Source: an uncultured Pseudoxanthomonas sp. | GTDB lineage: Bacteria > Pseudomonadota > Gammaproteobacteria > Xanthomonadales > Xanthomonadaceae | NCBI RefSeq assembly: GCF_946886695.1 | Contig: NZ_CAMPJD010000016.1 | Coordinates: 16,573-80,572 of the forward strand | Reading direction: 5' to 3' | DNA length: 64,000 bases | Shown here: piece by piece, positions 27,711 to 36,891 of the stretch | Position numbering within the stretch: position 1 is the first letter of the stretch | How the letters are laid out: every line of letters begins with the position of its first letter | The notes under the pieces: generated by a model | The model's database searches: none | What the model saw: only the letters and a program-made list of their open reading frames with translations | What the model was told of the DNA's origin: nothing | Position numbers and translations under genes: made by a program

Positions 27711-29888
27711 ATGAGCGAACAAAAATCCCTGCTGGTCGAACTCGGCACCGAAGAGTTGCCGGTCAAGGCGTTGCCCGGGCTGGCGCAGGCCTTCTTCGAT
27801 GGCGTGATCACGGCGCTGGAGAAGCGTGGCATCGGCTTCGAGCGCGGCGATGCCAAGCCGCTGTACACGCCACGCCGCCTGGCGGTGCTGTTGCCCGCCG
27901 TCGACGTGGAGCAGCCGGAACAGAAATCCGAAGTGTTGGGCCCCTACCTCAACATCGCGCTGGACGCGAACGGCGCGCCGACCAAGGCGCTGGAAGGGTT
28001 CGCCGCCAAGGCCGGCATCGACTGGACGCAGCTGGAGCGCACCACCGACGGCAAGGGCGAGCGTTTCGTCCACCGCGCAGTGAAGCCCGGCGCGAAGACC
28101 GCCGACCTGCTGGCCGACATCGTGCGCGAGGCGCTGGCCGGCATGCCGATTCCCAAGCCGATGCGCTGGGGCGACCACGACTACGCGTTCGCACGGCCGG
28201 TGCACTGGCTGGTGCTGCTGCTGGGCAAGGACGTGGTGGAGGCCGATGTGCTGGGCGTGAAATCCGACCGCATGAGCCGTGGCCATCGCTTCGAACATGA
28301 CAAGCCGGTGTGGATCGGCAACCCGGGCGACTACGTGGACGCGCTGCGCGGCGCGCGCGTACTGGTCGATGCCGATGCCCGTCGTGCGCGCATCGTCGAC
28401 GAAGTGCAGCAGGCCGCCGCCAAGGCCGGCGGAAGCGCGCGCATCACCGACGACAACCTGGAGCAGGTGGTCTGCCTGACCGAGTGGCCGGCGGCGGTGC
28501 TGTGCAGCTTCGAATCCGCGTTCCTGGCCGTACCTCAGGAAGCACTGATCGAGACGATGGAGGTCAACCAGAAGTTCTTCCCCGTGCTGAGCGATAGCGG
28601 AAAGCTGACCGAGCATTTCATCGGCATCGCCAACATCGAATCGCAGAACGTAGAGGAAGTCCGCAAGGGCTACGAGCGCGTGATCCGTCCGCGCTTCTCC
28701 GATGCGAAGTTCTTCTTCGATGAAGACCTGAAGCAGGGTCTCGTGTCGATGGGCGATGGCCTGAAGACCGTCACCTACCAGGCCAAGCTGGGCAGCGTCG
28801 CCGACAAGGTCGCACGCGTGGCGGCGTTGGCCGAAACCATCGCCGTGCAGATCGGTGCCGATCCGGCACAGGCACGTCGCGCCGCGGAACTGGCGAAGAA
28901 CGACTTGCAGTCGCGCATGGTCAACGAGTTTCCCGAGCTGCAGGGCATCGCAGGTCGCCACTACGCCCTCGCCGCTGGCGAGCCGAAGGAGATCGCGCTG
29001 GCCATCGACGAGGCCTACCAGCCGCGCTTCGCCGGTGACGACATCGCGCTGTCGCCGCTGGGCAAGGTCCTGGCGATTGCGGAACGGCTGGATACGCTGG
29101 CGGGTGGATTCGCTGCTGGGTTGAAACCGACCGGCAACAAGGATCCGTTCGCGCTGCGGCGCAATGCGCTGGGGTTGGCGCGGACTGTGATTGAAAGCGG
29201 GTTTGATTTTCAGTTGAATGAATCGTTGGCTGCTGCCTTACGGCCGACACAAGTTCAACACGCAATCAAAGACCTACGTCTCAAGGAAGGCCCCAACACC
29301 AGAGAGCACTTAAATGCAGGGATGAGTGAAGATTTCCAGCAAGAGATTTTCACGACCCGCGTCCAAGTAGACCTCTACGACTTCATCCTTGATCGCCTGC
29401 GCGGCTACTACGCCGACAAGGGCGTGCCAGGTGCGCACTTCAACGCAGTCGCAGAAGTAATGCGAGAAAAAGGGAGGTCCTCCCTCTACGATTTCGACAC
29501 GCGCCTCGATGCCATCGGCACCTTCGCCACGCTGCCGGAAGCCGAGGCATTGGCCGCGGCCAACAAGCGCATCGGCAACATCCTCAAGAAGGCCGACATC
29601 GCCATCCCGCATGCGATCGACCGCGCGCTGCTGACTGATCCGGCGGAAAGCGCGCTGGCCGAAGCCGTTGAAGCCGTGCTCGGCGAGACCGACGAAGCGC
29701 TGCACCACCACGACTACGTCACCGTGCTGAACCACCTCGCCCGCCTGCGCCCGCAGGTCGACGCGTTCTTCGACAGCGTGATGGTCAATGCCGACGATCC
29801 GGCCGTGCGCGCCAACCGCCTTGCGCTGCTGAAACGCCTGGCCGACCGCTTCCGTGCAGTCGCGGCCATCGAGCATCTGTCGAGCTGA
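27711..29888 (+). CDS. glyS: Glycine-tRNA ligase beta subunit
   Basis: The beta subunit binds tRNA-Gly and is needed for charging. The 725-residue product starts [15 protein letters not shown] and carries [59 protein letters not shown], the HD-like domain and a C-terminal anticodon-binding region with [19 protein letters not shown] and FFDSVMVN. Roughly residues 497-585 are unusual: the DNA is clearly more AT-rich than the rest, and about 40 residues (around [20 protein letters not shown]) appear to be extra compared with the family, while the frame stays open. The ATG at 27711 is preferred over 27705 because AAGG lies 10 nt before it rather than 4. Confidence 0.93.
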   Translation: MSEQKSLLVELGTEELPVKALPGLAQAFFDGVITALEKRGIGFERGDAKPLYTPRRLAVLLPAVDVEQPEQKSEVLGPYLNIALDANGAPTKALEGFAAKAGIDWTQLERTTDGKGERFVHRAVKPGAKTADLLADIVREALAGMPIPKPMRWGDHDYAFARPVHWLVLLLGKDVVEADVLGVKSDRMSRGHRFEHDKPVWIGNPGDYVDALRGARVLVDADARRARIVDEVQQAAAKAGGSARITDDNLEQVVCLTEWPAAVLCSFESAFLAVPQEALIETMEVNQKFFPVLSDSGKLTEHFIGIANIESQNVEEVRKGYERVIRPRFSDAKFFFDEDLKQGLVSMGDGLKTVTYQAKLGSVADKVARVAALAETIAVQIGADPAQARRAAELAKNDLQSRMVNEFPELQGIAGRHYALAAGEPKEIALAIDEAYQPRFAGDDIALSPLGKVLAIAERLDTLAGGFAAGLKPTGNKDPFALRRNALGLARTVIESGFDFQLNESLAAALRPTQVQHAIKDLRLKEGPNTREHLNAGMSEDFQQEIFTTRVQVDLYDFILDRLRGYYADKGVPGAHFNAVAEVMREKGRSSLYDFDTRLDAIGTFATLPEAEALAAANKRIGNILKKADIAIPHAIDRALLTDPAESALAEAVEAVLGETDEALHHHDYVTVLNHLARLRPQVDAFFDSVMVNADDPAVRANRLALLKRLADRFRAVAAIEHLSS

Positions 29889-29894
29889 TGGTTT

Positions 29895-29942
29895 CCTTCT
29901 CCCCGCGTGCGGGGAGAAGGTGCCCGGAGGGCGGATGAGGGG
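29895..29942 (-). repeat. Intergenic repeat, copy B (behind glyS)
   Basis: An inverted copy of the unit at 27645: hairpin CCTTCTCCCCGCGTGCGGGG continuing to AGAAGG, then GTGCCCGGAGGGCGGATGAG. Probably also the glyS transcript end. Confidence 0.75.
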
Positions 29943-29991
29943 CCAGCGCGGCCACTCATCAGGCTCCGACGCATCCTGTCTCCGTTCGCCG

Positions 29992-30037
29992 CCCCTCACC
30001 CGCCTTCGGCTCCCTCTCCCCGCGTGCGGGGAGAGGG
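29992..30037 (+). repeat. Intergenic repeat, copy C (before tamA)
   Basis: A direct copy of the unit: CCCCTCACCCGCCTTCGGCT followed by the hairpin CCCTCTCCCCGC-GT-GCGGGGAGAGGG. Together with copy B it forms a head-to-head pair. Confidence 0.75.
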
Positions 30038-30127
30038 AGCTCCCGCATGCGGCGGTCAACGGCGCTTCGCGGGAAACGTGACCTGAAACTGCGCGCCCAC
30101 CCTTCACCCCACTTAACCCTCACCGGT

Positions 30128-30133
30128 TATCCT
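30128..30133 (+). promoter_or_regulatory. -10 box of tamA (leaderless layout)
   Basis: TATCCT followed by a 6-nt spacer (GCCCGC) and the ATG at 30140. Confidence 0.4.
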
Positions 30134-30139
30134 GCCCGC

Positions 30140-31924
30140 ATGCGTCGACTCCCCTGCTTCGCCACCGCCGTCGTCCTGCTTGCCGCAACCGGTCCGGCCT
30201 GGGCCGCGGCCATCGTCGACAAGGTGCAGATCGAAGGGCTCGACAACGAGTTGATGATCGAAAACGTCAACACCGCGCTGTCGCTCAACGACTCGCTCGG
30301 CAAGCGGCTGGGCGAGTCGCGTCTGGAATACCTGCTGGGTGAAGCCGTCGCCGAAACGCGCGAAGCGCTGGAGCCCTTCGGCTACTACTCGCCCACCATC
30401 ACCGTGGATGCCCCGCGCACCGAAGGCGCCAACGACGAGCGACTCACCATCACCCTGCGGGTAACCCTCGGCGAACCCGTCCGCGTGCGCGGGCGCGACC
30501 TGTCCATCGAGGGCGAGGGCGGCGACGACCGCTACCTGAAGGAAGACCTGGACGCATTCGCGCCGAAAGTCGGCGAGGTCTTCGACCACACGACCTACGA
30601 AGCCAGCAAGCTGACCATCGTGCGGCGCCTGGCGGATCGCGGCTACTTCGATGCCGACTTCACCCACCGGCGGGTGGAAGTCACGCGGGCCGAACACGCC
30701 GCCGACATCGCGCTGGGTTGGGTCAGCGGCATCCGCTACGACATGGGCCCGACCACCTTCCACCAGGACAAGTTCGACCAGGGGTTGTTGGACAAGCTGG
30801 TGTACTGGGAAGAAGGCAGCTATTTCCACCAGGGCAAACTGGATCGTCTGCGCGAATCACTTGTCGGCCTGGACTATTTTTCCAGCATCGACATCCAGGC
30901 CAATCCGGACAAGGCCGAGGACGGCCGCGTGCCGGTGGACGTGAACCTGGAGCTGGCCAAGCGCGACATCTACACCGCCGGCGTCAGCTACGGCACCGAG
31001 AGCGGCCCCGGTATCCGGCTGGGCCTGGACCGTCGTTACGTGAATTCGCGCGGTCACAAGCTGTCCACGCACCTGGACTACGCGCAGAAGCGCAAGACGC
31101 TGCTGACCCAGTACCGCATTCCGGCCTTCAAGTGGCTGGACGGGTGGTACACCGTGGGCGTGCAGGCCAGCGATGAGCAGACCGACTACATCGACCTGCG
31201 CCATGTCGAATTCACCGGCAGCCGCAGCGGCCAGGTCAGCGAGGACTGGACGGCGGTGGCGTCGATCCACGCGCTGCGCGAGCGCTGGCGCTATGTCGAA
31301 GACGACCCGGTCACCGGCCTGCCGGACACCACCGTGCAGTACGCCACATTCACCTACCCGTCGCTGCGCGCGGACTACACCAACTCACCGCTCGGCTCGA
31401 ACCGCCCCGACCAGCTGGCCGGGTCCATCCTGCTGCGCGGCGGCGTGGAAGGCGCGGGCTCGGACGCCAACTTCCTGCAGTTCCACATGCGCGCGCGCTG
31501 GTCGCAGCACTACAAGACCAACAGCACGCTGATCGTGCGCGGCGAGTACGGCCACACCTTCACCAGCTCGCTCGTCGCCATGCCACCGTCGCTGCGTTTC
31601 TTCGCGGGCGGTGACCGCAGTATCCGCGGTTATGCCTGGCGCGAAGTCGGTCCGCGCCGCGGCGATTACGCGCTGGGGGCGAAGAACGTGCTCACCAGCA
31701 GCGTGGAGTACGAGTTCTATCCGAAGGGCGGCCCGTACGGTGGCGCAGTATTCGTGGACACCGGCAGCGCCTTCGACGGCACCCGTCCCGACCTGAGCAC
31801 CGGCATCGGCGTGGGCCTGCGCTGGCGTTCGCCGGTAGGGCCGGTGCGTCTGGACCTGGCGCATGGCCTGAATGACCCGGATTCCAGCGTCCAGATCTAC
31901 CTCAACATCGGGACCGATCTGTGA
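30140..31924 (+). CDS. tamA: Translocation and assembly module outer-membrane protein TamA
   Basis: A 594-residue Omp85-family protein. A signal peptide (PAWAAA near residues 18-23) is followed by three POTRA-like units (AIVDKVQIEGLDNELMIENV, LTITLRVTLGEPVRVRG, FDHTTYEASKLTIVRRLADRGY) and a C-terminal beta barrel. The barrel holds the Omp85 signature FFAGGDRSIRGYAW and ends in a beta strand (VQIYLNIGTDL). TamA with TamB assists assembly of autotransporters and lipid transport to the outer membrane. The ATG at 30140 has a TATCCT box 6 nt upstream; the stop overlaps the tamB start (GTGA). Confidence 0.92.
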   Translation: MRRLPCFATAVVLLAATGPAWAAAIVDKVQIEGLDNELMIENVNTALSLNDSLGKRLGESRLEYLLGEAVAETREALEPFGYYSPTITVDAPRTEGANDERLTITLRVTLGEPVRVRGRDLSIEGEGGDDRYLKEDLDAFAPKVGEVFDHTTYEASKLTIVRRLADRGYFDADFTHRRVEVTRAEHAADIALGWVSGIRYDMGPTTFHQDKFDQGLLDKLVYWEEGSYFHQGKLDRLRESLVGLDYFSSIDIQANPDKAEDGRVPVDVNLELAKRDIYTAGVSYGTESGPGIRLGLDRRYVNSRGHKLSTHLDYAQKRKTLLTQYRIPAFKWLDGWYTVGVQASDEQTDYIDLRHVEFTGSRSGQVSEDWTAVASIHALRERWRYVEDDPVTGLPDTTVQYATFTYPSLRADYTNSPLGSNRPDQLAGSILLRGGVEGAGSDANFLQFHMRARWSQHYKTNSTLIVRGEYGHTFTSSLVAMPPSLRFFAGGDRSIRGYAWREVGPRRGDYALGAKNVLTSSVEYEFYPKGGPYGGAVFVDTGSAFDGTRPDLSTGIGVGLRWRSPVGPVRLDLAHGLNDPDSSVQIYLNIGTDL

Positions 31925-34900
31925 AGAAGCGCGTACCCGACAACCTTACGCCGGAAGAGCGCGACGCCCGCATCGCCGAGTTGCGCGCGCGCCGCAGGGC
32001 ACGCATGCGCACGCTGGCGATCCGCAGCGCCATCGGCACCGGTGTGCTGGTGCTGCTGCTGTGCGTCGGCCTGTACTGGCTGCTGCAGACGGTCGCGGGC
32101 CGCGACATGCTGCTTGCGCAGATCAAGGCACGGCTGCCGGCCGATGCGTCGCTGGAATACAGGGAAGTGGACGGCCCGATCGCGGGCCCGCTGACGCTGC
32201 GTGGCGTCGACTTCCGCTGGGACAAGATCCGCTTCACCGCCGATGAGGTCTACCTGGAGCCGGACCTGCGCCCGCTGCTTGGCAAGCGCCTGCGACTGGA
32301 TGTGCTGAAGCTGCGCGGGGCGATGCTCGATGTGCCGGAAAGCGACGAGCCGTTCGAGCTGCCGCACTGGCCCGACATGCTGCCGCAGATCGAGATGCCG
32401 CTGGCGATCCAGGCCGACCGGCTGGAGGTGGACCGCTTCCTGATCCGCCAGAGCGGGCAGCCCCTGATCGACATCGTGCATGCGGGCGGCGGCATCGACA
32501 TCGGCGACGGCTACGTGCATGCCGAGAAGCTGGCCATCGCGAGCGATCGCGGCACCTTCGGCGTGCATGGCCGGTACGAACCCCGCGACGGCTACGAAAC
32601 CGACCTGACGGCCACCGGTGTGTTCACGGCCGCTGCCGGGCGCACCCCCGCCCGCATCGGACTGGTCGCGCGCGGGAATCGCGCCCGCATGAACGTGGGC
32701 ATTTCCGGTGCCGCACCCGCGCCATTGCGCGCCACGCTCACGCTGCGCGGCGAAACCAGGCCGACATGGAACCTCGCCGCGAAGACAGAGGCGCTGGACC
32801 TGTCGCTGCTGGGCGTGATGGAGGACGGTACACCCGTCTCTTTCGACCTGGTGGCCAAGGGGGCGGGCGGTGCCGCGGACCTGCAAGGCACCGTGCAGCA
32901 GGGCGATATCGCCGTGGTGATCGAACCTTCGCATGCGCGCATCGACGGCGAAGTCCTGACCGTGGAGCCGCTGGCGATCCGTGCGTTCGACGGCTATGCC
33001 GCGCTGCGTGGTCGTGCGGACTTCACCGTGCCGGAGAACCCCACCTTCCGTTTCGCGGTGAACGCACGCGGCCTGCGCTGGGGCACGGAAGCGGACAGCA
33101 TGATCGGTGCCGAGGGCGATTTCGGCGTGGCCGGCAAACTGGAAGCATGGGCCGCCATCGGCAAGGCCACGCTGACCCGCGGCGACGACAGCGCGGTGGT
33201 GGAGTTCGATGGCCGTGGCAGTGCCGAACGCGTGCAGTTGGAGAAACTGCAGGCACGCATGCCCACCGGCACGCTGGACGCCACCGGCATGGTGGGCTGG
33301 TCCCCCGTGCTGGACTGGGATGTGAAGGCGACGCTGGCCGGCTTCGACCCCGGTTACTTCGCGACGGGCTGGAACGGCACCATCTCGGGCGACCTCGCAT
33401 CGAAGGGACGCCAGCGCGAGGACGGGTTGTTCCAGGGCACGCTGGACGTGCCGAAGCTCGCCGGTCGCCTGCGCGACCGTCCGCTCGACGCACGCGGCAC
33501 GTTCGCGCTGGACGGCAACAACGGTGAAGGCGATCTTGCGCTGTCACTGGGCGGCAGCCGGGTCACCGCCAAAGGCAAGGTTGGCGACACGCTGGATGTG
33601 GACGCGGATTTCCGCCCGTTGAATCTGGCCGACCTGGCGCCCGAGGCCAGCGGCACGATGGCGGGCTCGATCACGCTGACCGGCGCGCGCACGGCGCCGG
33701 ACATCGAGGCCGACCTGGGTGGTGAGAACCTGCGCTGGAACGACTGGAGCGCCGGTGCCCTCAGCCTGCGTGGCCGACTGCCCTGGCGCAGCGGCAACGG
33801 CGACCTGGCACTGCAGGGCAGCGCCGTGGAGGTCGGCACCGTGCTGGACAGCGTCAACCTCACTGCGCGCGGGGCGGTGGAAGACCTGCGCTTCGAGGGC
33901 GATGCCCGCAATGCGATGGGCGCGGTCGCGTTGTCCGGTTCGGCGCAGAGGCGTGGCGCCAACTGGCAGGGCACGCTCGACGCGCTGCGCATCGCGCCGT
34001 CGAAGGGCAATCCGTGGACGTTGCGGCAGCCGGCGCGATTCGCGCAGAGCGGCGCCAACTGGACACTGTCGGAGAGCTGCCTGGCCTCGGACATCGGCGG
34101 TGCCCTGTGCGCCAGCGCCAACTGGCCGCGACAGGGACTGCAGGTACGCGGCGATGCGTTGACGCTGGCGCTGGTGCAGCCGTGGCTGCCGCCCAGCAAC
34201 GGCCGCCCGCTGACGCTGCGCGGCGAGTTCACCCTCGACGCGACGCTGCGCCCCGCCGGCAATGCATGGCAGGGCGAAGTGCATCTGGCTTCGCTGGACG
34301 GCGGCCTGAAGATGGGCACCACCGCGCGCGGCGAGATCATCCGTTACGACAACTTCACCCTCGACGTGGACTTCACGCCGCAGCGCATCCAGGGACGCCT
34401 CGGCACCGGCTTCAAGGGCGATGGCTATGTCGACGCCACCTTCAACACCGGTTGGGATGCGTTCGCGCCGCTGAAGGGCGACCTCTACTTCCACAACTCG
34501 CGACTGTTCTGGATGGAACTGTTCTCGCCTGACCTGGTGCGCCCGCGCGGCAAGCTGGCCGGCCACATCGGTGTCGCCGGCACACGCGGCCAGCCGCTGC
34601 TGAGTGGCGAGGCCACGCTGACGGAATTCACCGGCGAACTGCCCGCATTGGGCGTATCGCTGGCCGACGGTGGTGCCGAACTGGTCGCCCTTTCCGACGG
34701 CAGCGCGCGCATCGACGGCAGCATGAAGACGGTGTCGTCCACCGGCGGCACCGGTACCGGCGGCGTACTCAACGTGGCGGGCACGCTGGGCTGGAACAAC
34801 GACACCACGCCGCTGCAGTTCCAGGTGCGCGGCGACAACGTACTCGTCGCCGACACCACCGACCTGCGCGCCGTCGCGTCGCCGAACATCCAGGTGGGCT

Positions 34901-35751
34901 TCGCCGACAACACCATCCTCGTACGCGGCGAAGTCGGCATTCCTTCGGCCACCATCGACGTGGAGAAACTGGATGATGGCGTGTCCGCCTCGGAAGACGT
35001 GGTGGTGCTGGATCCCGCCGATCCCGAACGCGCGCCGAGTTCGCGACTGGACCTGGACCTCGCGCTCAAGGTAGGCGATGAGGTCAACCTGAAGGGCTAT
35101 GGCCTGGAAGGCACGCTGGCCGGCACCCTGCACGTGCGCTCGCAGCCGGGCCGCGAAATGCTGGGCACGGGCCGCCTGGACGTGGACGGTCGCTATGAAG
35201 CCTACGGGCAGAAACTGCGCATCACCCGCGGCGAACTGACCTGGAGCAACAACGCGATCTCCGATCCGCGCATCAACATCCGCGCCGAACGCGAAGTGGC
35301 CAGTGCCAGCGTCACCGCCGGCATCGACGTCACCGGCCGCGCCAGCCAGCCACGCGCACGCGTGTGGTCGAATCCGTCGTTGTCCGAATCCGAAGCGCTG
35401 GCGTACCTGGTGCTTGGCCGTTCGCTCAACACCGCCAGCAGTGACGAAAGCCGGCAGATCAACGCTGCTTCATCCGCACTCGGCGCGGGTGCCGGCCTGC
35501 TGGCATCGCAGCTCGGCGCGAAGATCGGCCTGGACGATGCCGGCGTGCTGGAGTCGCGCACGCTCGGTGGCTCCGTGTTCGGCGTGGGGAAATACCTGTC
35601 GCCCAAGCTGTACGTGAGCTACGGCGTATCGATGGTCGGTTCCGGCTCGGCCGTGACCCTGAAGTACCTGCTGCGCAAGGGCTTCGACGTGGAGATCGAA
35701 TCCAGCACCATCGAGACGCGCGGCTCGATCAACTGGCGCAAGGAGAAGTAG
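31921..35751 (+). CDS. tamB: Translocation and assembly module inner-membrane protein TamB
   Basis: A 1276-residue AsmA-like bridge protein. It has one N-terminal signal-anchor helix at about residues 35-56 (IGTGVLVLLLCVGLYWLLQ), a very long beta-rich periplasmic body of repeating strands and the C-terminal DUF490 domain, recognisable from LGTGRLDVDGRYEAYGQKLRI, ITRGELTWSNNAISDPRINI, SLSESEALAYLVLGR and the final FDVEIESSTIETRGSINW. It forms a hydrophobic groove across the periplasm that partners TamA. Start GTG at 31921 overlaps the tamA stop, giving translational coupling. Confidence 0.93.
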   Translation: MKKRVPDNLTPEERDARIAELRARRRARMRTLAIRSAIGTGVLVLLLCVGLYWLLQTVAGRDMLLAQIKARLPADASLEYREVDGPIAGPLTLRGVDFRWDKIRFTADEVYLEPDLRPLLGKRLRLDVLKLRGAMLDVPESDEPFELPHWPDMLPQIEMPLAIQADRLEVDRFLIRQSGQPLIDIVHAGGGIDIGDGYVHAEKLAIASDRGTFGVHGRYEPRDGYETDLTATGVFTAAAGRTPARIGLVARGNRARMNVGISGAAPAPLRATLTLRGETRPTWNLAAKTEALDLSLLGVMEDGTPVSFDLVAKGAGGAADLQGTVQQGDIAVVIEPSHARIDGEVLTVEPLAIRAFDGYAALRGRADFTVPENPTFRFAVNARGLRWGTEADSMIGAEGDFGVAGKLEAWAAIGKATLTRGDDSAVVEFDGRGSAERVQLEKLQARMPTGTLDATGMVGWSPVLDWDVKATLAGFDPGYFATGWNGTISGDLASKGRQREDGLFQGTLDVPKLAGRLRDRPLDARGTFALDGNNGEGDLALSLGGSRVTAKGKVGDTLDVDADFRPLNLADLAPEASGTMAGSITLTGARTAPDIEADLGGENLRWNDWSAGALSLRGRLPWRSGNGDLALQGSAVEVGTVLDSVNLTARGAVEDLRFEGDARNAMGAVALSGSAQRRGANWQGTLDALRIAPSKGNPWTLRQPARFAQSGANWTLSESCLASDIGGALCASANWPRQGLQVRGDALTLALVQPWLPPSNGRPLTLRGEFTLDATLRPAGNAWQGEVHLASLDGGLKMGTTARGEIIRYDNFTLDVDFTPQRIQGRLGTGFKGDGYVDATFNTGWDAFAPLKGDLYFHNSRLFWMELFSPDLVRPRGKLAGHIGVAGTRGQPLLSGEATLTEFTGELPALGVSLADGGAELVALSDGSARIDGSMKTVSSTGGTGTGGVLNVAGTLGWNNDTTPLQFQVRGDNVLVADTTDLRAVASPNIQVGFADNTILVRGEVGIPSATIDVEKLDDGVSASEDVVVLDPADPERAPSSRLDLDLALKVGDEVNLKGYGLEGTLAGTLHVRSQPGREMLGTGRLDVDGRYEAYGQKLRITRGELTWSNNAISDPRINIRAEREVASASVTAGIDVTGRASQPRARVWSNPSLSESEALAYLVLGRSLNTASSDESRQINAASSALGAGAGLLASQLGAKIGLDDAGVLESRTLGGSVFGVGKYLSPKLYVSYGVSMVGSGSAVTLKYLLRKGFDVEIESSTIETRGSINWRKEK

Positions 35752-35753
35752 GC

Positions 35754-36812
35754 GTGCTGCCGTCGCTGACGGCGCGGCGCCTGCATGCGCAGGGCATCAG
35801 CGCGCCCACGGCGGCGTCGCCTGCCGATGTGGTCCGACACATGGTCGCGATGCAGGCGCAGGACTACCACGCCGCACTCTGGGCCGTCGGCCTGCGCACC
35901 AAGGGCACCACGCTGGCGCAGGTGGAGGACGCGATCGCGCGCGGCGAGATCGTGCGCACTTGGCCGATGCGCGGCACGCTGCACCTGTTGGCGCGCGATG
36001 ACGTGCGCTGGATGGTCTCGCTGCTGGCGCCGCACGTGCAGGCCGCAAACGCTGCGCGCATTTCCCGCGAATTCGGTTTCGACATGCCCACGCTGGCACG
36101 CGGCCGCCGGGTGATGGAGCAGGCGCTTTCCTCCGGCACGCCGGTCACGCGATCCGAGCTGTATGCACGCATGGAGGCTGCGGGTATCGCAAGCGCGCAC
36201 CAACGCGGCCTGCACCTGCTGAACTGGCTGGCGCACGAAAGCGTGGTCTGCCAGGGACCTCGGCACGGCAAACAGCCGACATTCGTGCTGATGGATGCCT
36301 GGGTCCCGCCCAGCGCGCGCCTCGGCCGCGACGAAGCCCTCCACCGGTTGGCGCAGCGTTACCTGCAGGGCCATGGGCCGGCGACCGCCGCCGATCTTGC
36401 GTGGTGGTCGGGACTGACGCAGAAGGATGCGCTGCGGGCGCTGACGCTCGCCGACGCCGCGCTGGAGAAAGAGACGCGAGACGGCACGACGTGGTGGTGG
36501 CGTGCCGACGCTCCCGTCACCGCGAAGTCGCGCGCCATCCACTTGCTGCCCGCGTTCGACGAGTACCTGATCGGCTACCGCGACCGCATGCAGGTGCTGG
36601 ATGCCGAGCATGCCCGGCGCGTGATCGGCATCAACGGACTGGTGTCGGCCACGGCGATCATCCAGGGCCGCGTAGCGGCGACATGGAAGCGCGCGACGGC
36701 CGGCAACAGCGATATCGCGCTCGAACCCCTCCGCGCGCTGGAGGAAGCCGAGCACACCGGCATCCGGCGCGCGGCGCAACGCTGGCGACGCTTCCTCGGC
36801 GACGCGCGCTGA
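35754..36812 (+). CDS. Winged-helix DNA-binding domain protein (HTH_42, YcaQ-like)
   Basis: A 352-residue protein of the HTH_42/DUF1006 superfamily, which contains DNA glycosylases of the AlkX/YcaQ kind and many uncharacterised members. Visible blocks are the start LTARRLHAQGI, VVRHMVAMQAQDYHAALWAV, IVRTWPMRGTLHLLARDDVRWM, GPATAADLAWWSGLTQKDA and LLPAFDEYLIGYRDR, all typical of the family. Activity in base repair is possible but not shown by the sequence. It begins with GTG at 35754, 2 bp after tamB, so it may be read from the tam transcript. Confidence 0.75.
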   Translation: MLPSLTARRLHAQGISAPTAASPADVVRHMVAMQAQDYHAALWAVGLRTKGTTLAQVEDAIARGEIVRTWPMRGTLHLLARDDVRWMVSLLAPHVQAANAARISREFGFDMPTLARGRRVMEQALSSGTPVTRSELYARMEAAGIASAHQRGLHLLNWLAHESVVCQGPRHGKQPTFVLMDAWVPPSARLGRDEALHRLAQRYLQGHGPATAADLAWWSGLTQKDALRALTLADAALEKETRDGTTWWWRADAPVTAKSRAIHLLPAFDEYLIGYRDRMQVLDAEHARRVIGINGLVSATAIIQGRVAATWKRATAGNSDIALEPLRALEEAEHTGIRRAAQRWRRFLGDAR

Positions 36813-36891
36813 CGACGCGGCACAGGCCATCGTTGCCGCACTGCCACGGGCCCGATATCGTCGTCACCGTCTTCTCCGCCGGATCCTGACC

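Noticed and set aside
27543..30045. CRISPR-like spacing of the C-rich repeats around glyS
   Set aside because: Only four imperfect, palindromic copies in two gaps and in both orientations; these are REP-type intergenic repeats.
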